Assembly: GCF_019703515.2 (NCBI RefSeq)
Contig: NC_059346.1
Span: forward strand, 10,325,001-10,389,000
Length of the DNA stretch: 64,000 nt
Reading direction: 5' to 3'
Source of the DNA: Myxocyprinus asiaticus
Lineage: Eukaryota; Chordata; Actinopteri; Cypriniformes; Catostomidae
Shown here piece by piece: positions 22,453 through 34,595 of the stretch (the first letter of the stretch is position 1; the number at the start of each line of letters is the position of its first letter). Both the position numbers and the translations under genes were made by a program. The notes under the pieces were generated by a model, which had not been told where the DNA came from, did no database searches, and saw nothing but the letters and a program-made list of their open reading frames with translations.

Positions 22453-23341
22453 CTTTGAAGGAATATTCCAGGTCCAATACAAGTTAATCTCAATTGACAG
22501 CATTTGTGTGATAATGTTGATTACAACAAAAATTAATTTTGATTTGTTCCTCCTAATTTGAAATGTGTAAATTCTGCGCCACTAGAGCCACCAAACGGAA
22601 TTGCAAATATAAACATTGTTTTCAAAAAAGCTTTCTGAATATGCCCACCGTCTGACGTTGACCAAACAAACCGACAGTCCCACCCCTAACTCACGCCATC
22701 ATGAGACTGGTCGCTCTTAAACAAACAGAGAAATGTTCATAGGGCCACAGAGACTGTGTTTACAGATTTCAAAAAATGTACCTGTCTTATAGTCATCTCT
22801 GCATATTAAGCTAAAATAGGACAAAATTATCACCAAAAAAAGTTACACACTTCTGGATTACAGTGAGGCACTAAGAATGGAAGTAAATGGGGCTAATCCA
22901 TAAACGTTAAAATACTCACCTTTTTTTAAAAGTATAACCACAAAACATAAACAACATGCGTGTTAACATAATTTTATTGTGATAAAATCGGTTATTAACC
23001 TTTTCTCTGTAAAGTTATATCTAATTTTAAACTTTACCACTCAAATGTAAACTCTGTTTTTTTTTTTTTTAACAGAATAATTTATGTAAGTGCTTTTATA
23101 AAATGTTATGCTTCACATATCTGCAATTCAAACTTTACAAATTGGCACCAGTCACTCCCACTGTAAGTGCGTCACTGCAAACTGTAACAATTTTTGTATC
23201 TTATTTTATTCTTTATTTTATTTCTTTTTTTAAAAGAGGGAGCGACGACTCTAAATAATTTTTTTTTTGTGGTAATCAACATTATGCCACAAATGCTGTC
23301 GATTGAGCTTAACTTGTATTGAACCCGGACTATTCCTTTAA
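22453..23341. mobile_element. Long-TIR MITE family B
   Basis: The left 'aaggaatattccaggtccaa' and right 'ggactattcctttaat' ends extend into inverted repeats of about 75 bp. These include 'acagcatttgtgtgataatg' at left and 'cattatgccacaaatgctgt' at right. No coding capacity is seen. The interior carries the shared block 'gccaccaaacggaattgcaa' (22587-), found also near 54230, so another short repeat appears nested in it. Partial copies lie at about 25620-25704, 33535-33620, 35028-35510 and 36730-36950. Confidence 0.75.
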
Positions 23342-23401
23342 TAGTATCTCCGATTTAAACTTCAACAAAACATGGTTAGGGGCGTTCACACTAGTAGTTT
23401 T

Positions 23402-23475
<74 letters not shown>

Positions 23476-24842
23476 ATGCTCTAGACAGATGTCTTTGACC
23501 TTCGTGCCATGTCTCATTTGTTTTTGTTTTTTCAGTGTCTCGTGCTTAAAAGAAATTTAACTTTTAAAAAACACATCTCGAGACACCTCCATTCAGTTAA
23601 GTCTGGTTAGTCTGAATAGCCCCTTGTTGCTAAGTTTAATTCATTTAATGAATAGTTTCAAACTGTCCATTTCAATTAACTCAATTTCAGTTAACAATAC
23701 ACAAAATTCTGATTGAATGACTAAAAGGTTCAAATATTGTTGTTTACTATGTATCGTTATATATGTGCACATAAATGAAATTATTAAACTTAATTTAGTA
23801 ACAAAGTGTGCAATACTTGTCTTGGATTATTTTAAACCCTGAAATGCATACCTCGGATCTTTTACCCAGGACCTCATTCCACCCCCTGAGTGATATTACA
23901 TAATATGCATGCTATTTCTTACTCAAGGTGGTGCTATTGTTTCAATGATTGACTTGATTTACATTTGACATTGCTATTTGATGAAGAAACAACATGGAAG
24001 TAAACTATAGCAAGTACAACACATGATATATCTATTGTCATTTTGGTGTACTACTGAAATTATGTACAGTAAGTTGTGCATCTGCTTGAACTCAATAAGT
24101 TCCTGAGAAGTACTTATGTGTAGCTTATGTGTTATGTGTAGCTCAATATGTATTTGACAGCCATTTGCATTTCATGAAATTTCAGTGTGAAAGTAATGAA
24201 TCCAGTTCTAGATTTGTCCTGAGTTGTTGCATTATCTCTTTGGTATATGAAAAATAAAACAACAAAATATATCAAAATATATTTTATTTTATTATTTTTT
24301 TAATTGTCTTGAAAATATTTTTAAAATTTTACACTATCTGGGCACTTTGTAGATCATTTGTGATAGATATACGTGCCGGGTCTCTAATGACCCAAATATG
24401 TGAGAGTGTTTGGTGAAATTCCCATGCATTTAAGGGTTAATTCGATTTTTACTGTGTTGTATTTCTTGCATTAAATATTCCAGTCATTGAAGTTCCAATA
24501 TCCAATATCACCAAAAAGCTGAAAAATACTGAGAAATATAAACTGCATTGGCCAGCTCTAACACAGAGTTACACTCTCTCCAAACCATACCTACTTATTT
24601 TTTGTTCGTCTTTGTTTCTGTATGCTTTTTGCTTTCGTACAGGTTTCGATGCAAATGAACACAGGAAAGTCAAAGAGTCAACATCCAACAAAGGACAGGG
24701 AACTAGACTCACTGTAATCTTGGACTTCTATTTCTGCTTGAGGACCTGCTCTTCTTAGCTGCTGTGATGCAAACTGAGGGGAGTGCGTGTTTTGATTGAA
24801 AGTAGTCTGTATGTAGAGAACAAAGAAAATGCATATACTGCA

Positions 24843-24886
<44 letters not shown>

Positions 24887-25150
24887 GGTGTGGCTATCAT
24901 TATGAGGACTCTCCATAGATAATGATTTTTATACTGTATGAACTATAGATTCTATCCCCTAACCCTAACCCTAACCCTACCCCTAAACCTAACCCTCACA
25001 AAAAACCAAATAATCATTCTGAAAATCACAAGATTGATCTTTTACTCTATGCCAATCAAGCGCAAGACAACCGGTCGATCTTGTTAACAGGCCAAAAGGA
25101 AAAGAGAGAAGAGAGAGAAACTGTGAGTTTCTGTTAACTGTATTGTGAGT
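23342..25150. other. Unassigned, with (TA)n and (CA)n tracts
   Basis: 23405-23472 is (TA)34. 24845-24883 is (CA)n. The latter is followed by 'gttggtgtggctatcattat' and a (CCCTAA)-like stretch at 24957-25000, which together form a known kind of teleost microsatellite-associated repeat. Part of the same repeat lies at 41100-41303 in the opposite orientation. No gene is visible. Confidence 0.6.
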
Positions 25151-25704
25151 GCCTTAAAGGCCGATAACACTACACTTTGCGCTCCATTCACTCCCATTCA
25201 AACGCATCTGAATCTGGGAGACTGGAAACGCAAGCTCATGCTAAGAAATTTTGCAATACGATGCAGAGAAATGTTTACGTTTGCCGAACTCTGACCTGCA
25301 AATCTGGATGATGAGAACAGATGTGACCAATAGAAGACTGAAACATCACACACTGACCTCTTGCCTCACAGGAAACATATTTTAGCTGCAAGTTTGTATT
25401 GTTTTTGGAAAGTGAGTAGATGGTATATTCTAACATTCTGAATATAATATTTTTGTTATTTATTATTTATTATTTATAAAAACCAGTAGCCCTTGAGCGT
25501 GACAAAATATCCTGGTCCGTTGTGATGTCCGAAAAATTTTCACATGTTCAAAGCCTGGTTTGACCAGGGCTTTACTGTAATGCCGATTTTGAAATAAATG
25601 AGGGACGAGCTGAAATCGTTTTTTTTTTTTTGTGGTAATAAATATTATGCCACAAATGCAGTTGAATGAGGTTAACTTGAATTAAACCTGGAATATTCCT
25701 TTAA
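25150..25704. repeat. Decayed repeat ending in MITE family B terminus
   Basis: 25620-25704 matches the right terminus of the MITE at 22453-23341 ('tgtggtaataaatattatgc', 'tggaatattcctttaa'). The opposite terminus is not found, so this is a partial or composite copy. Confidence 0.5.
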
Positions 25705-27990
25705 ACAATTCCTAAATAGTGATTTGGCTCATAATATTAACACTATAATACTGTAAAAACTAGAGCTGGGAAATTTAACACATTCATTTCTGCCATTAAT
25801 AGTTGAATGTTTAACGTGTAAAAAAATATATAAATGCGGTATCTGTTTTGTTTAACTTCCTGAAACTTCACTAATGTTTTTCCCCATTTCCTGTGGCTAA
25901 AATTGCCATATACTGTATACATTTCCAGGAGGTACATGCTCGACTTGACTGCGCATCCTAACAAAGAAACTGATTGTGTGGAGCAGTGCATGCTTTTTCA
26001 TTACGTGCAACACATTTCCCGGGCATAATAAACAAAGGATCGGATTCACTGTACAGAGAATGGAGACTTCAGCTGCAAGTGGTGAGCCAGATGTGGGAAA
26101 GATATGGGCAAGCTGCCATATACCTTGTGTTTTTTTAACATAATCTGAGGTAAATAAGCACAATTTATGATACCAGTGTTGTCATATTTTACTGCTGATT
26201 TGAAATATGTACTTTGATTGTAATCTTGAATAATCGTTTTGGAGATTTCAGTCTTCCCCTATTCAAGTAGATAGGAGCTGCACTTGCCGCTTGTTAACAT
26301 ATAAAAATAGCTGCCCAGGAGCGATCCAAACATGCCACCAAATGGATTGACTTGCTATTAAGATGTTGGCAAAACTCAGTAAAACAGTCTGTTTATGCTA
26401 CTGTGCCTTTAAGATTTTTAAATGTAAATGACCTGTTATGATTTGCTAACCACTGCATACCAGCAAGGTATTTTGCAATTTGCAGCAAAACACAGAGGCA
26501 TACCCACTAATATGCTTGATATGTGAGCATCGAGTGAGCGTATATTTCACTCAGTGGAATGGAACATTGGAGTCTATGTACTGGAAAGAGTCTTATTTCC
26601 TGAGCTCAAGTATTTGGCTAATGGTGGGATAAATTAATCCAGCGAAATTCAACAACAACAGTTTTTTAAAAGAGCAGGTCAATTACAGATGGTACCGACG
26701 GTGGAATCAAGTGAATATGCACTATTCTAACAGGATAAAATCAATTGCAATCAACATTCATTTAACAACATCAACATGCAGTATTGGTGACTCATTGTGA
26801 TTTACAGAATTATGTAATGTTAAGATTCATTTATTTAATGGAACTGTAATCCCAGTTTTCCACATGAAACACAAAATTGCAGAAAGCCCCACTGCTCCCC
26901 ACCAGGATTTTGTGATTATCTGACATTCAAATCCTTGATTCTCTGATGCTAGCTTAAGAACGCAATCACTTTAAGTCTGATTTGAACTGAAATCAATTTA
27001 TACACTAGGGTGAGAAAATAAGGATGGAAAATGTTTATCTCTCCCAATGTCAGGCAGGTCTGCTTTCCTCTTTTTCACTCTCAGCCAATCAAATTTGATT
27101 CTGTGTAGGACTAGTCTATCTTGCATTTCTCTTTGTTGCCTTTGCTGTGAATTCTCCACTGTTATTTTCTTTTTCTTCATTTAAAATGGACTGCTTTTTT
27201 GTGCCTTATCTTGGTGCTTCAACCTCTCCCATTCTCTTCCCTTCCCTCTCTCTTGCTCTCTCCCCCCGTTTCTGTCATCAAATATCTGAAGAAGTGGAGA
27301 AAAGGCTGTCTGACTTCAAACACTCACTCCCTGTTCTTTATTCCACTTCTCCCTGTTTCAGCTGCAAGGCAGACTATAGGCCCTTCTTTTCTTAAAGAGA
27401 TCTCTCTTTCTTTCTGTCTTTCTTTTTTCGTTCTTTTTCCCACTGTCTCCTGCTCTTTCTCTCTTTTCATTTGGCTCAGGGAGCATTTGATGTGACCGTG
27501 GGCTGTTCTGCCCATGTCTGCACATAATCTTATTACAGAACGAAAGTGAGAGCCTCTGTACATTATGCATGAAGACCATTTTGCTTTAACCACTTGGCTT
27601 GCAGGTACAGTTACTACTGATCTTTCAAACAACACTAAATTATGACCGTGGACAGCATAGCACAGCAATTATTTAGTTTTTTTGGAAACCTTTGAGAAAA
27701 TATCTCTGTGAAAAGAACAGTCCACGTCAACCTAAAGGACGCACGTACAGCTGCACACGTCTGGAGGTGACATCTAACAATAATGACATTTAAAAAGCCT
27801 TTCTTGAAGAAGTGCTTTGTTGAAACGACTGCAGGGAAGCGAAAAAGTTAAGGGGTATTCGCAGATAGCAATTTGCTAAGGCGCAGTGACCCAAAGTCAT
27901 TCATTTTCAACAAGAGTTGACGATTTCAAAATCTGATAGAGTAAGCAGCAACATGATGTGGTAACTACTAATGGGAGTGCAGACTGCTCA
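25705..27990. other. Unassigned sequence
   Basis: I find no gene, RNA or complete mobile element. A pyrimidine-rich block (27190-27480) generates spurious frames on both strands. The tract 27480-27620 has balanced composition and could hold regulatory sequence, but nothing in it can be named. Confidence 0.45.
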
Positions 27991-28137
27991 GTTCCCTATC
28001 TGTCACTCACTCGACGTTGTGTCGATGTAGTGACACTAGGGGTCACCCTTGGGAGCCCCAAACACCTCTGATCTTTGAGAAAAGGCCAATGGGAATTGGC
28101 GAGTGGAATTTGCATGCCATTCCCCTGGACATATGGG

Positions 28138-28145
28138 TATAAAAG
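28138..28145 (+). promoter_or_regulatory. TATA box in DIRS copy 2 end
   Basis: TATAAAAG lies in the left inverted repeat, preceded by ATTTGCAT and paired CCAAT/ATTGG motifs. An inverted TATA (CTTTTATA) lies at 30588-30595 in the right repeat. Confidence 0.55.
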
Positions 28146-28379
28146 GAGCTGGCTCGCAACCACTTATTCAGATTTTCTCTTCGGAGCTGAGCGGTTGGGT
28201 TCAGTGAGCTGAATTCCTCTGCCGGTCCATTCACCTCGAAAAGCTGTTGGATTTACGGCACATTACAGTGATTTCTCCCCCTCGTGCACCGGTGGAGTGC
28301 AGAGAACGCCCCTGGGTGCTTCAGCAGCATAAAAGAGTATATTCTTCTACTGAAAGAGTATATTTTCCTTCTAAAACTT

Positions 28380-28843
28380 GCAAAGTCCTCCCCTTCGGTC
28401 TGTCCCTGTCGCCTCGCGTCTTCACGAAAGTCGCAGAGGCAGACCTTGACCTGCTAAGGGAAGTGGGCATCCACATCCTCAACTATCTCAACGACTGGCT
28501 AATTCTAGCTCACTCTCGAGACTTGTTGTGTGCTTACAGGGACCTGGTGCTCAGGCACCTCAGCCGATTGGGGCTTCGGGTCAACTGGGGAAAGAGCAAG
28601 CTCTCCCTAGTTCAGAGCATCTCATTTCTCGGGTTGGAGTTAGACTCAGTCTCGATGATGGCACACCTCATAAGCGAGCGTGCGCAGTCAGTGCTGAACT
28701 GCCTGAAGTCGTTCAGGTGGAGAACGGCGGTCCCACTGAAGCAATTTCAGAGGCTCCTGGGGCATATGGCATCCTCAGCGGTGGTCACGCCACTCAGGCT
28801 GATGCATATGAGACTGCTTCAACGATGGGTTCAGACTCGAGTC
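28380..28843 (+). pseudogene. DIRS reverse transcriptase fragment, copy 2
   Basis: The frame contains LPFGLSLSPRVFTKVAEA and the palm motif region HILNYLNDWLILAHS. The catalytic YxDD box reads YLND (28484-28495) where copy 3 keeps YLDD, so one metal-binding aspartate is lost. The N-terminal half of the enzyme is missing. The frame is otherwise open from the leader, which is deleted directly onto it. Confidence 0.88.
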
Positions 28844-29640
28844 GGCTGTCCCCCTCCACCTTGAAGGTGTACGTGGCCACTATAGTGGTGCACCACGATG
28901 CAGTTGACGGTAAGTTTCTCGGGAAGCACGACCTGATCATCAGGTTCCTTAGAGGCGCGAGGAGGCTGAATCCTCCCAGACAGCACCTCATTCCCTCATG
29001 GGATCTCTCCGTGGTCCTACGGGGAGCCCTGTTTGAGCCCCTGGAGTCAGTTGAGCTAAAGGCAGTCTCTTTGAAGACTGCCCACCTGACTGCGCTCACG
29101 TCCATCAAGAAGGTAGGGGATCTGCAGGCGTTCTCTGTCAGCGACACGTGCCTGGAGTTCGGTCCAGAATACTCTCACATGGTCCTGAGACCCCGACCGG
29201 GCTATGTGCCCAAGGTTCCCACGACCCTGTTTCGGGATCAGGTGGTGAACCTGCAAGCGCTGCCCCAGGAGGAGGCAGACCCAGCCTTGTTGTTGCTGTG
29301 TCCAGTGCACGCTTTGCACATCTATTTGGTTCGCACGCAGAGCTTTAGATGCTGTAAGCAGCTCTTTGTCTGCCTTGGAGGACAGCGGAAAGGGAGCACT
29401 GTCTCCAAACAGAGGATCGCCTACTGGGTCATTGATGCCATCGCTTTGGCATTTCATGCCCAGGGCGTGCCACCCCCCTAGGGGATACGAGCACACTCTA
29501 CCAGGAGTGTGGCGGCCTCCTGGGCCCTGACCAATGGCGACTCTTTAGCAGCCATCTGTAGAGCAGCGGGCTGGGCAACACCCAATACCTTCGCAAGGTT
29601 CTGCAATCTCCGGGTTGAGCCGGTTTCGTCCCGTGTGTTG
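28843..29640 (+). pseudogene. DIRS tyrosine recombinase, copy 2
   Basis: One frame runs from SRLSPSTLKVYVA to a stop at 29479-29481. It then continues in frame through AHSTRSVAASWAL and RAAGWATPNTFARFCNLRV. The H-x-x-R box (HSTR) is intact but lies beyond the stop. The nucleophile position, Tyr in copy 3 (RFYNL), is Cys here (TGC at 29602-29604). The first catalytic block reads IKKVGDL (29104-29124), where I expect KRVGDL from the family. The enzyme would integrate the element's circular DNA; this copy cannot. Confidence 0.88.
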
Positions 29641-30406
29641 TCAGGTATGAACAGGTAGGTTTATGGACAACTGGGTGGGTGGACCGCTTGCGCATAGCGC
29701 CTTTCCCCTCCTGGAGGGGGAGACGTGTGCTTTTTACCCCCAGCCGTGTTTACGACCGTGGACCCTGGATGTCCTTCCTCCTTAGCCCTGTGGCAGGCGA
29801 GTTCGCGGAGAAACTCGATGCCGGCCCAGTACATATGCTAGTAGGGCCTGTACTAGGGTAGGTGCTCCACATGCGCTGGTTGCTTTTCTGTAACCCAGTG
29901 CGATGTATCTTCTGCGAGATGGTTTCCCTGTTGGTAAACCCGCATCTTCCTTGGGCAAAGTCCCCTCTGTCCACCGGTTGCCGTGTTTGTAGAACTCCAT
30001 CCCCTCTGGGTAGGACCTACCACGGGGACTCCTCCACATGCGACACTGCCGACAAAACTCGGTAAGACCGTGTGACGTATTTCCACACAATTACCTCCCC
30101 TTCGGGCAGGGTGTGGTCTCCGCGGTGTCTTCCCCTTGGGAGGGACCCCCCCCCCCCGACGTGGACACTTATGGCCCCCAGCTGATCGATTTCCACTCTT
30201 TTTTGGGTATAAAAAAGAAGAAAAGAGGCCACGGCTGGGGTGGCCTGTCCCCATTTTGGGCAGTCGACTTATCCCCGAGGTGTGGGGGACCGTACGACAC
30301 TCGTAGGAGCATTGGGGGAGGTTACATGACGGCCAGATGCACTGGCTACGAGGTTCGCAATAGTCTGCCCGCCAGTCCACGTAACACAGTTTAGCTAGTT
30401 GTGGCG

Positions 30407-30480
30407 TATAGGGACCCCTAGTGCCTAGATAGGGAATGTCCTGGTTACTTTTGTAACCTCCGTTCCCTGATGGAGGGAAC
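30407..30480 (+). repeat. Internal complementary region, DIRS copy 2
   Basis: The short left-end complement ('acccctagtg' ... 'agatagggaa') is joined to the right-end complement (GTCCTGGTTACTTTTGTAAC onward). The complement of 'tgtcactcactcgacg' is deleted. Such a region is diagnostic for DIRS elements and is thought to template completion of the ends. Confidence 0.8.
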
Positions 30481-30554
30481 GAGATGTTGTGTCTCTCCTG
30501 CCACAACACTGAACTACCCGCTGAAATGGCCGGGACCTTGTCTCGCCGCCTCAG

Positions 30555-30768
30555 CACAAACCTGAACGAGTGGTTGCGAGCCAGCTCCTTTTATACCCGT
30601 ATGTCTGGGGGAGTGGCATGCAAATTCCACTCTCCAATTCCCATTGGCCTTTTCTCAAAGATCAGAGGTGTTTGGGGCTCCCAAGTGTGACCCCTAGTGT
30701 CACTACATCGACAAAACGTCTCGTTCCCTCCATCAGGGAATGGAGGTTACAAAAGTAACCAGGATGTT
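30555..30768 (-). repeat. Right inverted terminal repeat, DIRS copy 2
   Basis: The reverse complement of 30580-30715 matches 28000-28160, including the promoter-like block. The outer 50 bp (30719-30768) is unique to the right end and ends with AACCAGGATGTT. Confidence 0.85.
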
Positions 30769-30854
30769 TTTTTAAGCCATTTTGAATCAATTCAAATTTG
30801 AATAAATTATCGTCAATAGGCTGCAAAATATTGAAATATACGTTTTGTAGCCCT

Positions 30855-31020
30855 ACAGCCTGGTCAAACTGATTTTCAGCGGGTCTAACTGGTCTTCCAG
30901 CCTGGCAAAGCTGGTATTGAGCTGTTTTAGCTGGTTGACCAGCTGGTCTCCCATCCTGACCAATGCCCAAAACCTCTTGAACCATTAAACCAGACCAGCA
31001 AACCACTTTAGACCACTTTT
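30855..31020. repeat. CTGGT-rich short tandem-like repeat
   Basis: Irregular repeats of 'agctggt', 'ccagcctgg' and 'gaccagc' form an imperfect, partly palindromic block. Such CAGCTGG/ACCAG arrays are common in cyprinid DNA. No coding potential is seen. Confidence 0.6.
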
Positions 31021-31616
31021 TTGTTTCAGCAGGAATGCAATCGAGTGGGAACGCCTACTAGAAACTCACTGTCAGAGTGAACGCCCCTTTGTATAAACCA
31101 GGAAAGATAGAGAGAGAGATGTTAAACTTCAGAGTTTTGAACTGATGCAACAGTGCAAACTTCAGTGACATAGAGATACAGTCACCTTAGAAGACCCCCA
31201 GAACGAAACTCTGAGATCAGAGCAAGTAGGTGTGTGGAAACTTTTGTATGGAAGCTAAGAGATGATGTTAAAAAAAACTGTCTGGTCCACCTCTCGTCTG
31301 CACGCGGAATCACTGCTGGAGGGACGAGCAGGTGGTTATGAAAGCGGGAGAAACCCTGTAATGCTAATTATCACCATGACCACTGCTTCACTTCAAAAAG
31401 AGAGAGCAGCCTCGCAACATTTAACATGAGTAGCTTGCAGCTGGTTATGTGCTCGTACTGAGAGACAGAGAGGGGGGAACAAGGTTTATCACTATCATTC
31501 TAATGCACAAAGCTAGCATGCATTAGTACAGCTGGCAACAGACACAAATATGTTACTGCTAGACACTTTGACATCAAACACCTGTATACTGAATACACAT
31601 ACAGTGAACACAGTCA
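31021..31616. other. Unassigned sequence
   Basis: No gene or complete repeat is recognised between the CTGGT-rich block and the next inverted-repeat element. Confidence 0.5.
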
Positions 31617-31617
31617 C

Positions 31618-32280
31618 TGTGTCTCATTTCAAAGGCTGCATCCTCAGGAGGTCGCATTTGTCAGCCGCATATGTCATCAAGGCTGTCTCGTTTCAGAAAA
31701 GCGAGTAGGACACTCCGAATGCAGCCTTCAAATGCGACCATCTTTCACGGGAATTCGGAGGATGCATGAGGTGTTTCCTTCGTGGGCACTCACAACCCAC
31801 ATTTTTTTCGCTTCAACGGAAATGAATATCATTTGTCTAAAAAAATAACGCCAAATTGCCTGAAAATATGATGTTCAAATGCAGGTAATGTTAATTCCCA
31901 AGTTGAAGTACCTCAGTAGACAGGTGCAGAGTATATACAGTAATATGTATAATTATAGCAATATATAACTAAAATAAAGTATTATAGACTAAAAGTACAC
32001 TTGTAAAATCTATTTTCTTTTCTCTTTATATCATTATAACTCTCCTAAAATTTAACTCATAAATTCCCTTTCAAAGGGACTTGGTTCCCTTCTCACTCAA
32101 AGCGCTTGTGATTGTTAAAGAGTGGCGTGCTGTCATAGCAACCATAATAAGTTCTGTTTCCATTTGTCCTACGAAGGTCGTCAAGTTTCAATGAGGCTTG
32201 TTTAATGGAGGACACTCGGTATACTCCTGCCTTCAAAGGGCGTGTCCTAGCTAGCACGAAGCCTTTGAAATGAGACACAG
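31618..32280. mobile_element. Non-autonomous hAT-like element
   Basis: The left end TGTGTCTCATTTCAAAGGCT is repeated inverted at the right (AGCCTTTGAAATGAGACACA complement). The flanks ACAGTCAC (31610-31617) and CTAGTCAC (32281-32288) share six of eight bases and may be an aged target duplication. There is no transposase. Its ends resemble those of the element at 44124-45639. Confidence 0.65.
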
Positions 32281-32288
32281 CTAGTCAC

Positions 32289-34430
32289 AATGAATGAACA
32301 TATGCTGAAAACAAGACAGGTCTGAAGACACAATCCTCTAAGAGATTTCACATCACTGTAAATCTCCTTATGATTCATACGGATCCATACGGTAACTGCT
32401 TTAAAACCCTAAAATGTTCACCTGAATCAAATAAACTGGAAGTAGAACATTTAATTATTATTACAGAGAAAATATTAAATGGATCCTTATTTTTTTATTA
32501 AAAATACTGAAAATTACAAACTTCAAGTTCCGGGTTCAAAAACGTATATTTTTTAAAACCTGTTTAACCCTATTGTTCTATAAAATAATGAAATTTAAAG
32601 CACATATTGCTTGAATTCAATCAATACTAATTTTGAAATATCAGTAATAATATAAATGTTATTGTTAATTTTACTTTATCAAAATCAGCAAAGATTTAAA
32701 ATAAAAAAGCTGTGTGCATCAAAACATAAAGGTATCTATTTTGGAAATTATATTACAAGGTCTTCCATGGAAACTTTCACCAGGAGACAGTGGACATCTC
32801 ATACACATTGTGATGATGATATAGAGGCTTTAGATAGTCATGTATCAAATATGATACGCATGGCGTTATAAGGTTTAAGAGTTGCTCAAAAATTATAATT
32901 AGAAACAGGAAGGCAAAAGGGTCCTATAAGAGGGCTGGGGGCCCTCATAATCACAGGGCCCTGTTCAGGGGGCTTGTAAGCTCTGGGGCCCACATATTTA
33001 AGCATATATAAAGATTTGTTTTCAAAGTTGATGGGCCACGAGACCTTGCACCCCCCAAGGGCCCCTGGGCATGGGCCCCATTGGCCCAGTTCGTAATTCA
33101 ACTATGGTTTGACCATAGCATTTTCCAGCATTTTGTGCAGGAGAACTGTGTGGGTTTTTTTTTTAGATGCTCTGTTAAAAAGTTAAAAAGAACTTCGACT
33201 GTTAAAACACATTCTGAGACACCTGGTTGTGGCGCTGCCTCTACGCTTCCCAGAAAGAGACTGTTGTACATCAGTAATGAATAAGCAGAAGTTCATTCAC
33301 TAAGAAAATATGTCCCACCGCTACAGAGATGATTAAGACCTTACAACTAAAATAACATACATTTTTGTATGGAATAATTCAAAGAAGTGCTTAAAAAAAA
33401 AAAGAAAAAAACAAGCTTCCCCCTTTTTGCATTTAAGCCTCTCTGGAGTGGTTTGCCTCATAGACTTCCATTGTTAGTGGATTACTATAAACATAATTTG
33501 TGTTCATTTGTACAAACCGAGGGACGAGTCAAAATTATTTTTTGTGGTAATCAACAGCACATCTTAGATGCTGTCGATAGAGCTTATTTAAGTTGTTTTG
33601 AACAAAGAACATTCCTTTAAGAGGTTTTACATATTTGTGAGAAAATTTGTCCCTCACAAGTAAGTATGAACACACATATACACACAAGGTTGCTTTTGTG
33701 TGTGTATTAGTGATGGTAACACAGTTTTGTGTGTTTGTGCAGTGTTTTCTAAAGCCCAGAGCTCAGAATCCATACAGCTATTTTCATCAAGCTGTCTCTA
33801 ACCAACAGAATTATCCAGCACATTTAGACCCTTTCACGTACAGTGAAAAATGTTATAAAAAACAAATACTGACAAAATGCATCTTCAAATATCTTTAATA
33901 TACATAAAACATGGGCAAATGTGCCTATAAAGCACAAAAAAAGATTATCTATTTTCCCAGGTACAGACATTAGACATTAGCAATCTTCAGTAGAGTAGTT
34001 GCTTTCTGCTTGGAAAAAAGCAGCATTTCTCCATGCATCCTTAGGCTATTGCAAGGATTTTCCATGTAAATTGTAAAATACATCCATTCTTCTGTTTGCA
34101 GTGTCACAGCATAATTCTTAATGACAGCATATGGCACTGTTGTTGTCTAACTCCATAATTTAAAGGTTTGTGAAGCAAATATTTTGTCAGCATGCAGCTA
34201 AATAAGTGTGGAGAGAAGAAGGTTTATGGGAGAACTGTTAGAGGAGATGAGATTAATTTGCTCCGTGCAAGGGCTTATGTGCAGAAAGCAGCTCATCAGT
34301 CTATGTACTCCAGTTATTTCTGTTCGACTCAGCACACATTAGAGCATTATAACAGGTGACCTGCTCAAACTCAGAGTTGGGGATGCTACTTTGAAACTGT
34401 ATCTTGTCAGGTTACAAACTACTCGTAATT
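32289..34430. other. Unassigned, with repeat fragments
   Basis: 32925-33105 is a GC-richer decayed repeat with 'gggggccctcat' and 'gggcccctgggc' motifs, source unknown. 33535-33620 is a terminus of MITE family B. No gene is visible. Confidence 0.45.
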
Positions 34431-34595
34431 TAAAAGAACATTCTGTCATCGTTTACTCACCCTCATGTTGTTCCAAACCCGTATGACTATCTTTCTTTTG
34501 TGGAACACAAAAGGAGACAGCCTCAGTCATCATTCACTTTCATGGCATCTTTTTCATACAATAATAGTCATTTTTGGGTGAGCTAAATAGTTTTA
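34431..34595. repeat. Short foldback MITE copy
   Basis: 'acattctgtcatcgtttact' and 'caccctcatgttgttccaaa' at left and 'catttttgggtgagctaaat' at right identify a compact copy of the foldback family. Both termini are worn. Confidence 0.7.

Larger units (their letters stand above)
27991..30768 (+). mobile_element. DIRS-type retrotransposon, copy 2 (internally deleted)
   Basis: The left end GTTCCCTATCTGTCACTCAC (27991) is answered by an inverted end finishing AACCAGGATGTT (30768). The internal complementary region is at about 30407-30480 but has lost about 35 bp of the left-end complement. Gag and the front of the reverse transcriptase are deleted (junction near 28380). RNase H and the link to the recombinase are also deleted (junction near 28843). 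The result is a 2.8-kb derivative of a 5-kb element. Confidence 0.92.

Noticed and set aside
24957..25000. CCCTAA repeats resembling an internal telomere
   Set aside because: Only a few irregular units are present. They belong to a microsatellite-associated repeat, part of which recurs inverted at 41100-41303, so no telomere or fusion site is implied.
27147..27668. Overlapping frames suggesting an exon
   Set aside because: The composition is a pyrimidine-rich tract. The frames are low complexity and lack convincing splice borders.
30120..30160. C-run in the DIRS 3' region as a regulatory element
   Set aside because: Copy 3 has a C-run at the same relative place, but length differs and homopolymers are error-prone. 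It is treated as part of the untranslated region.
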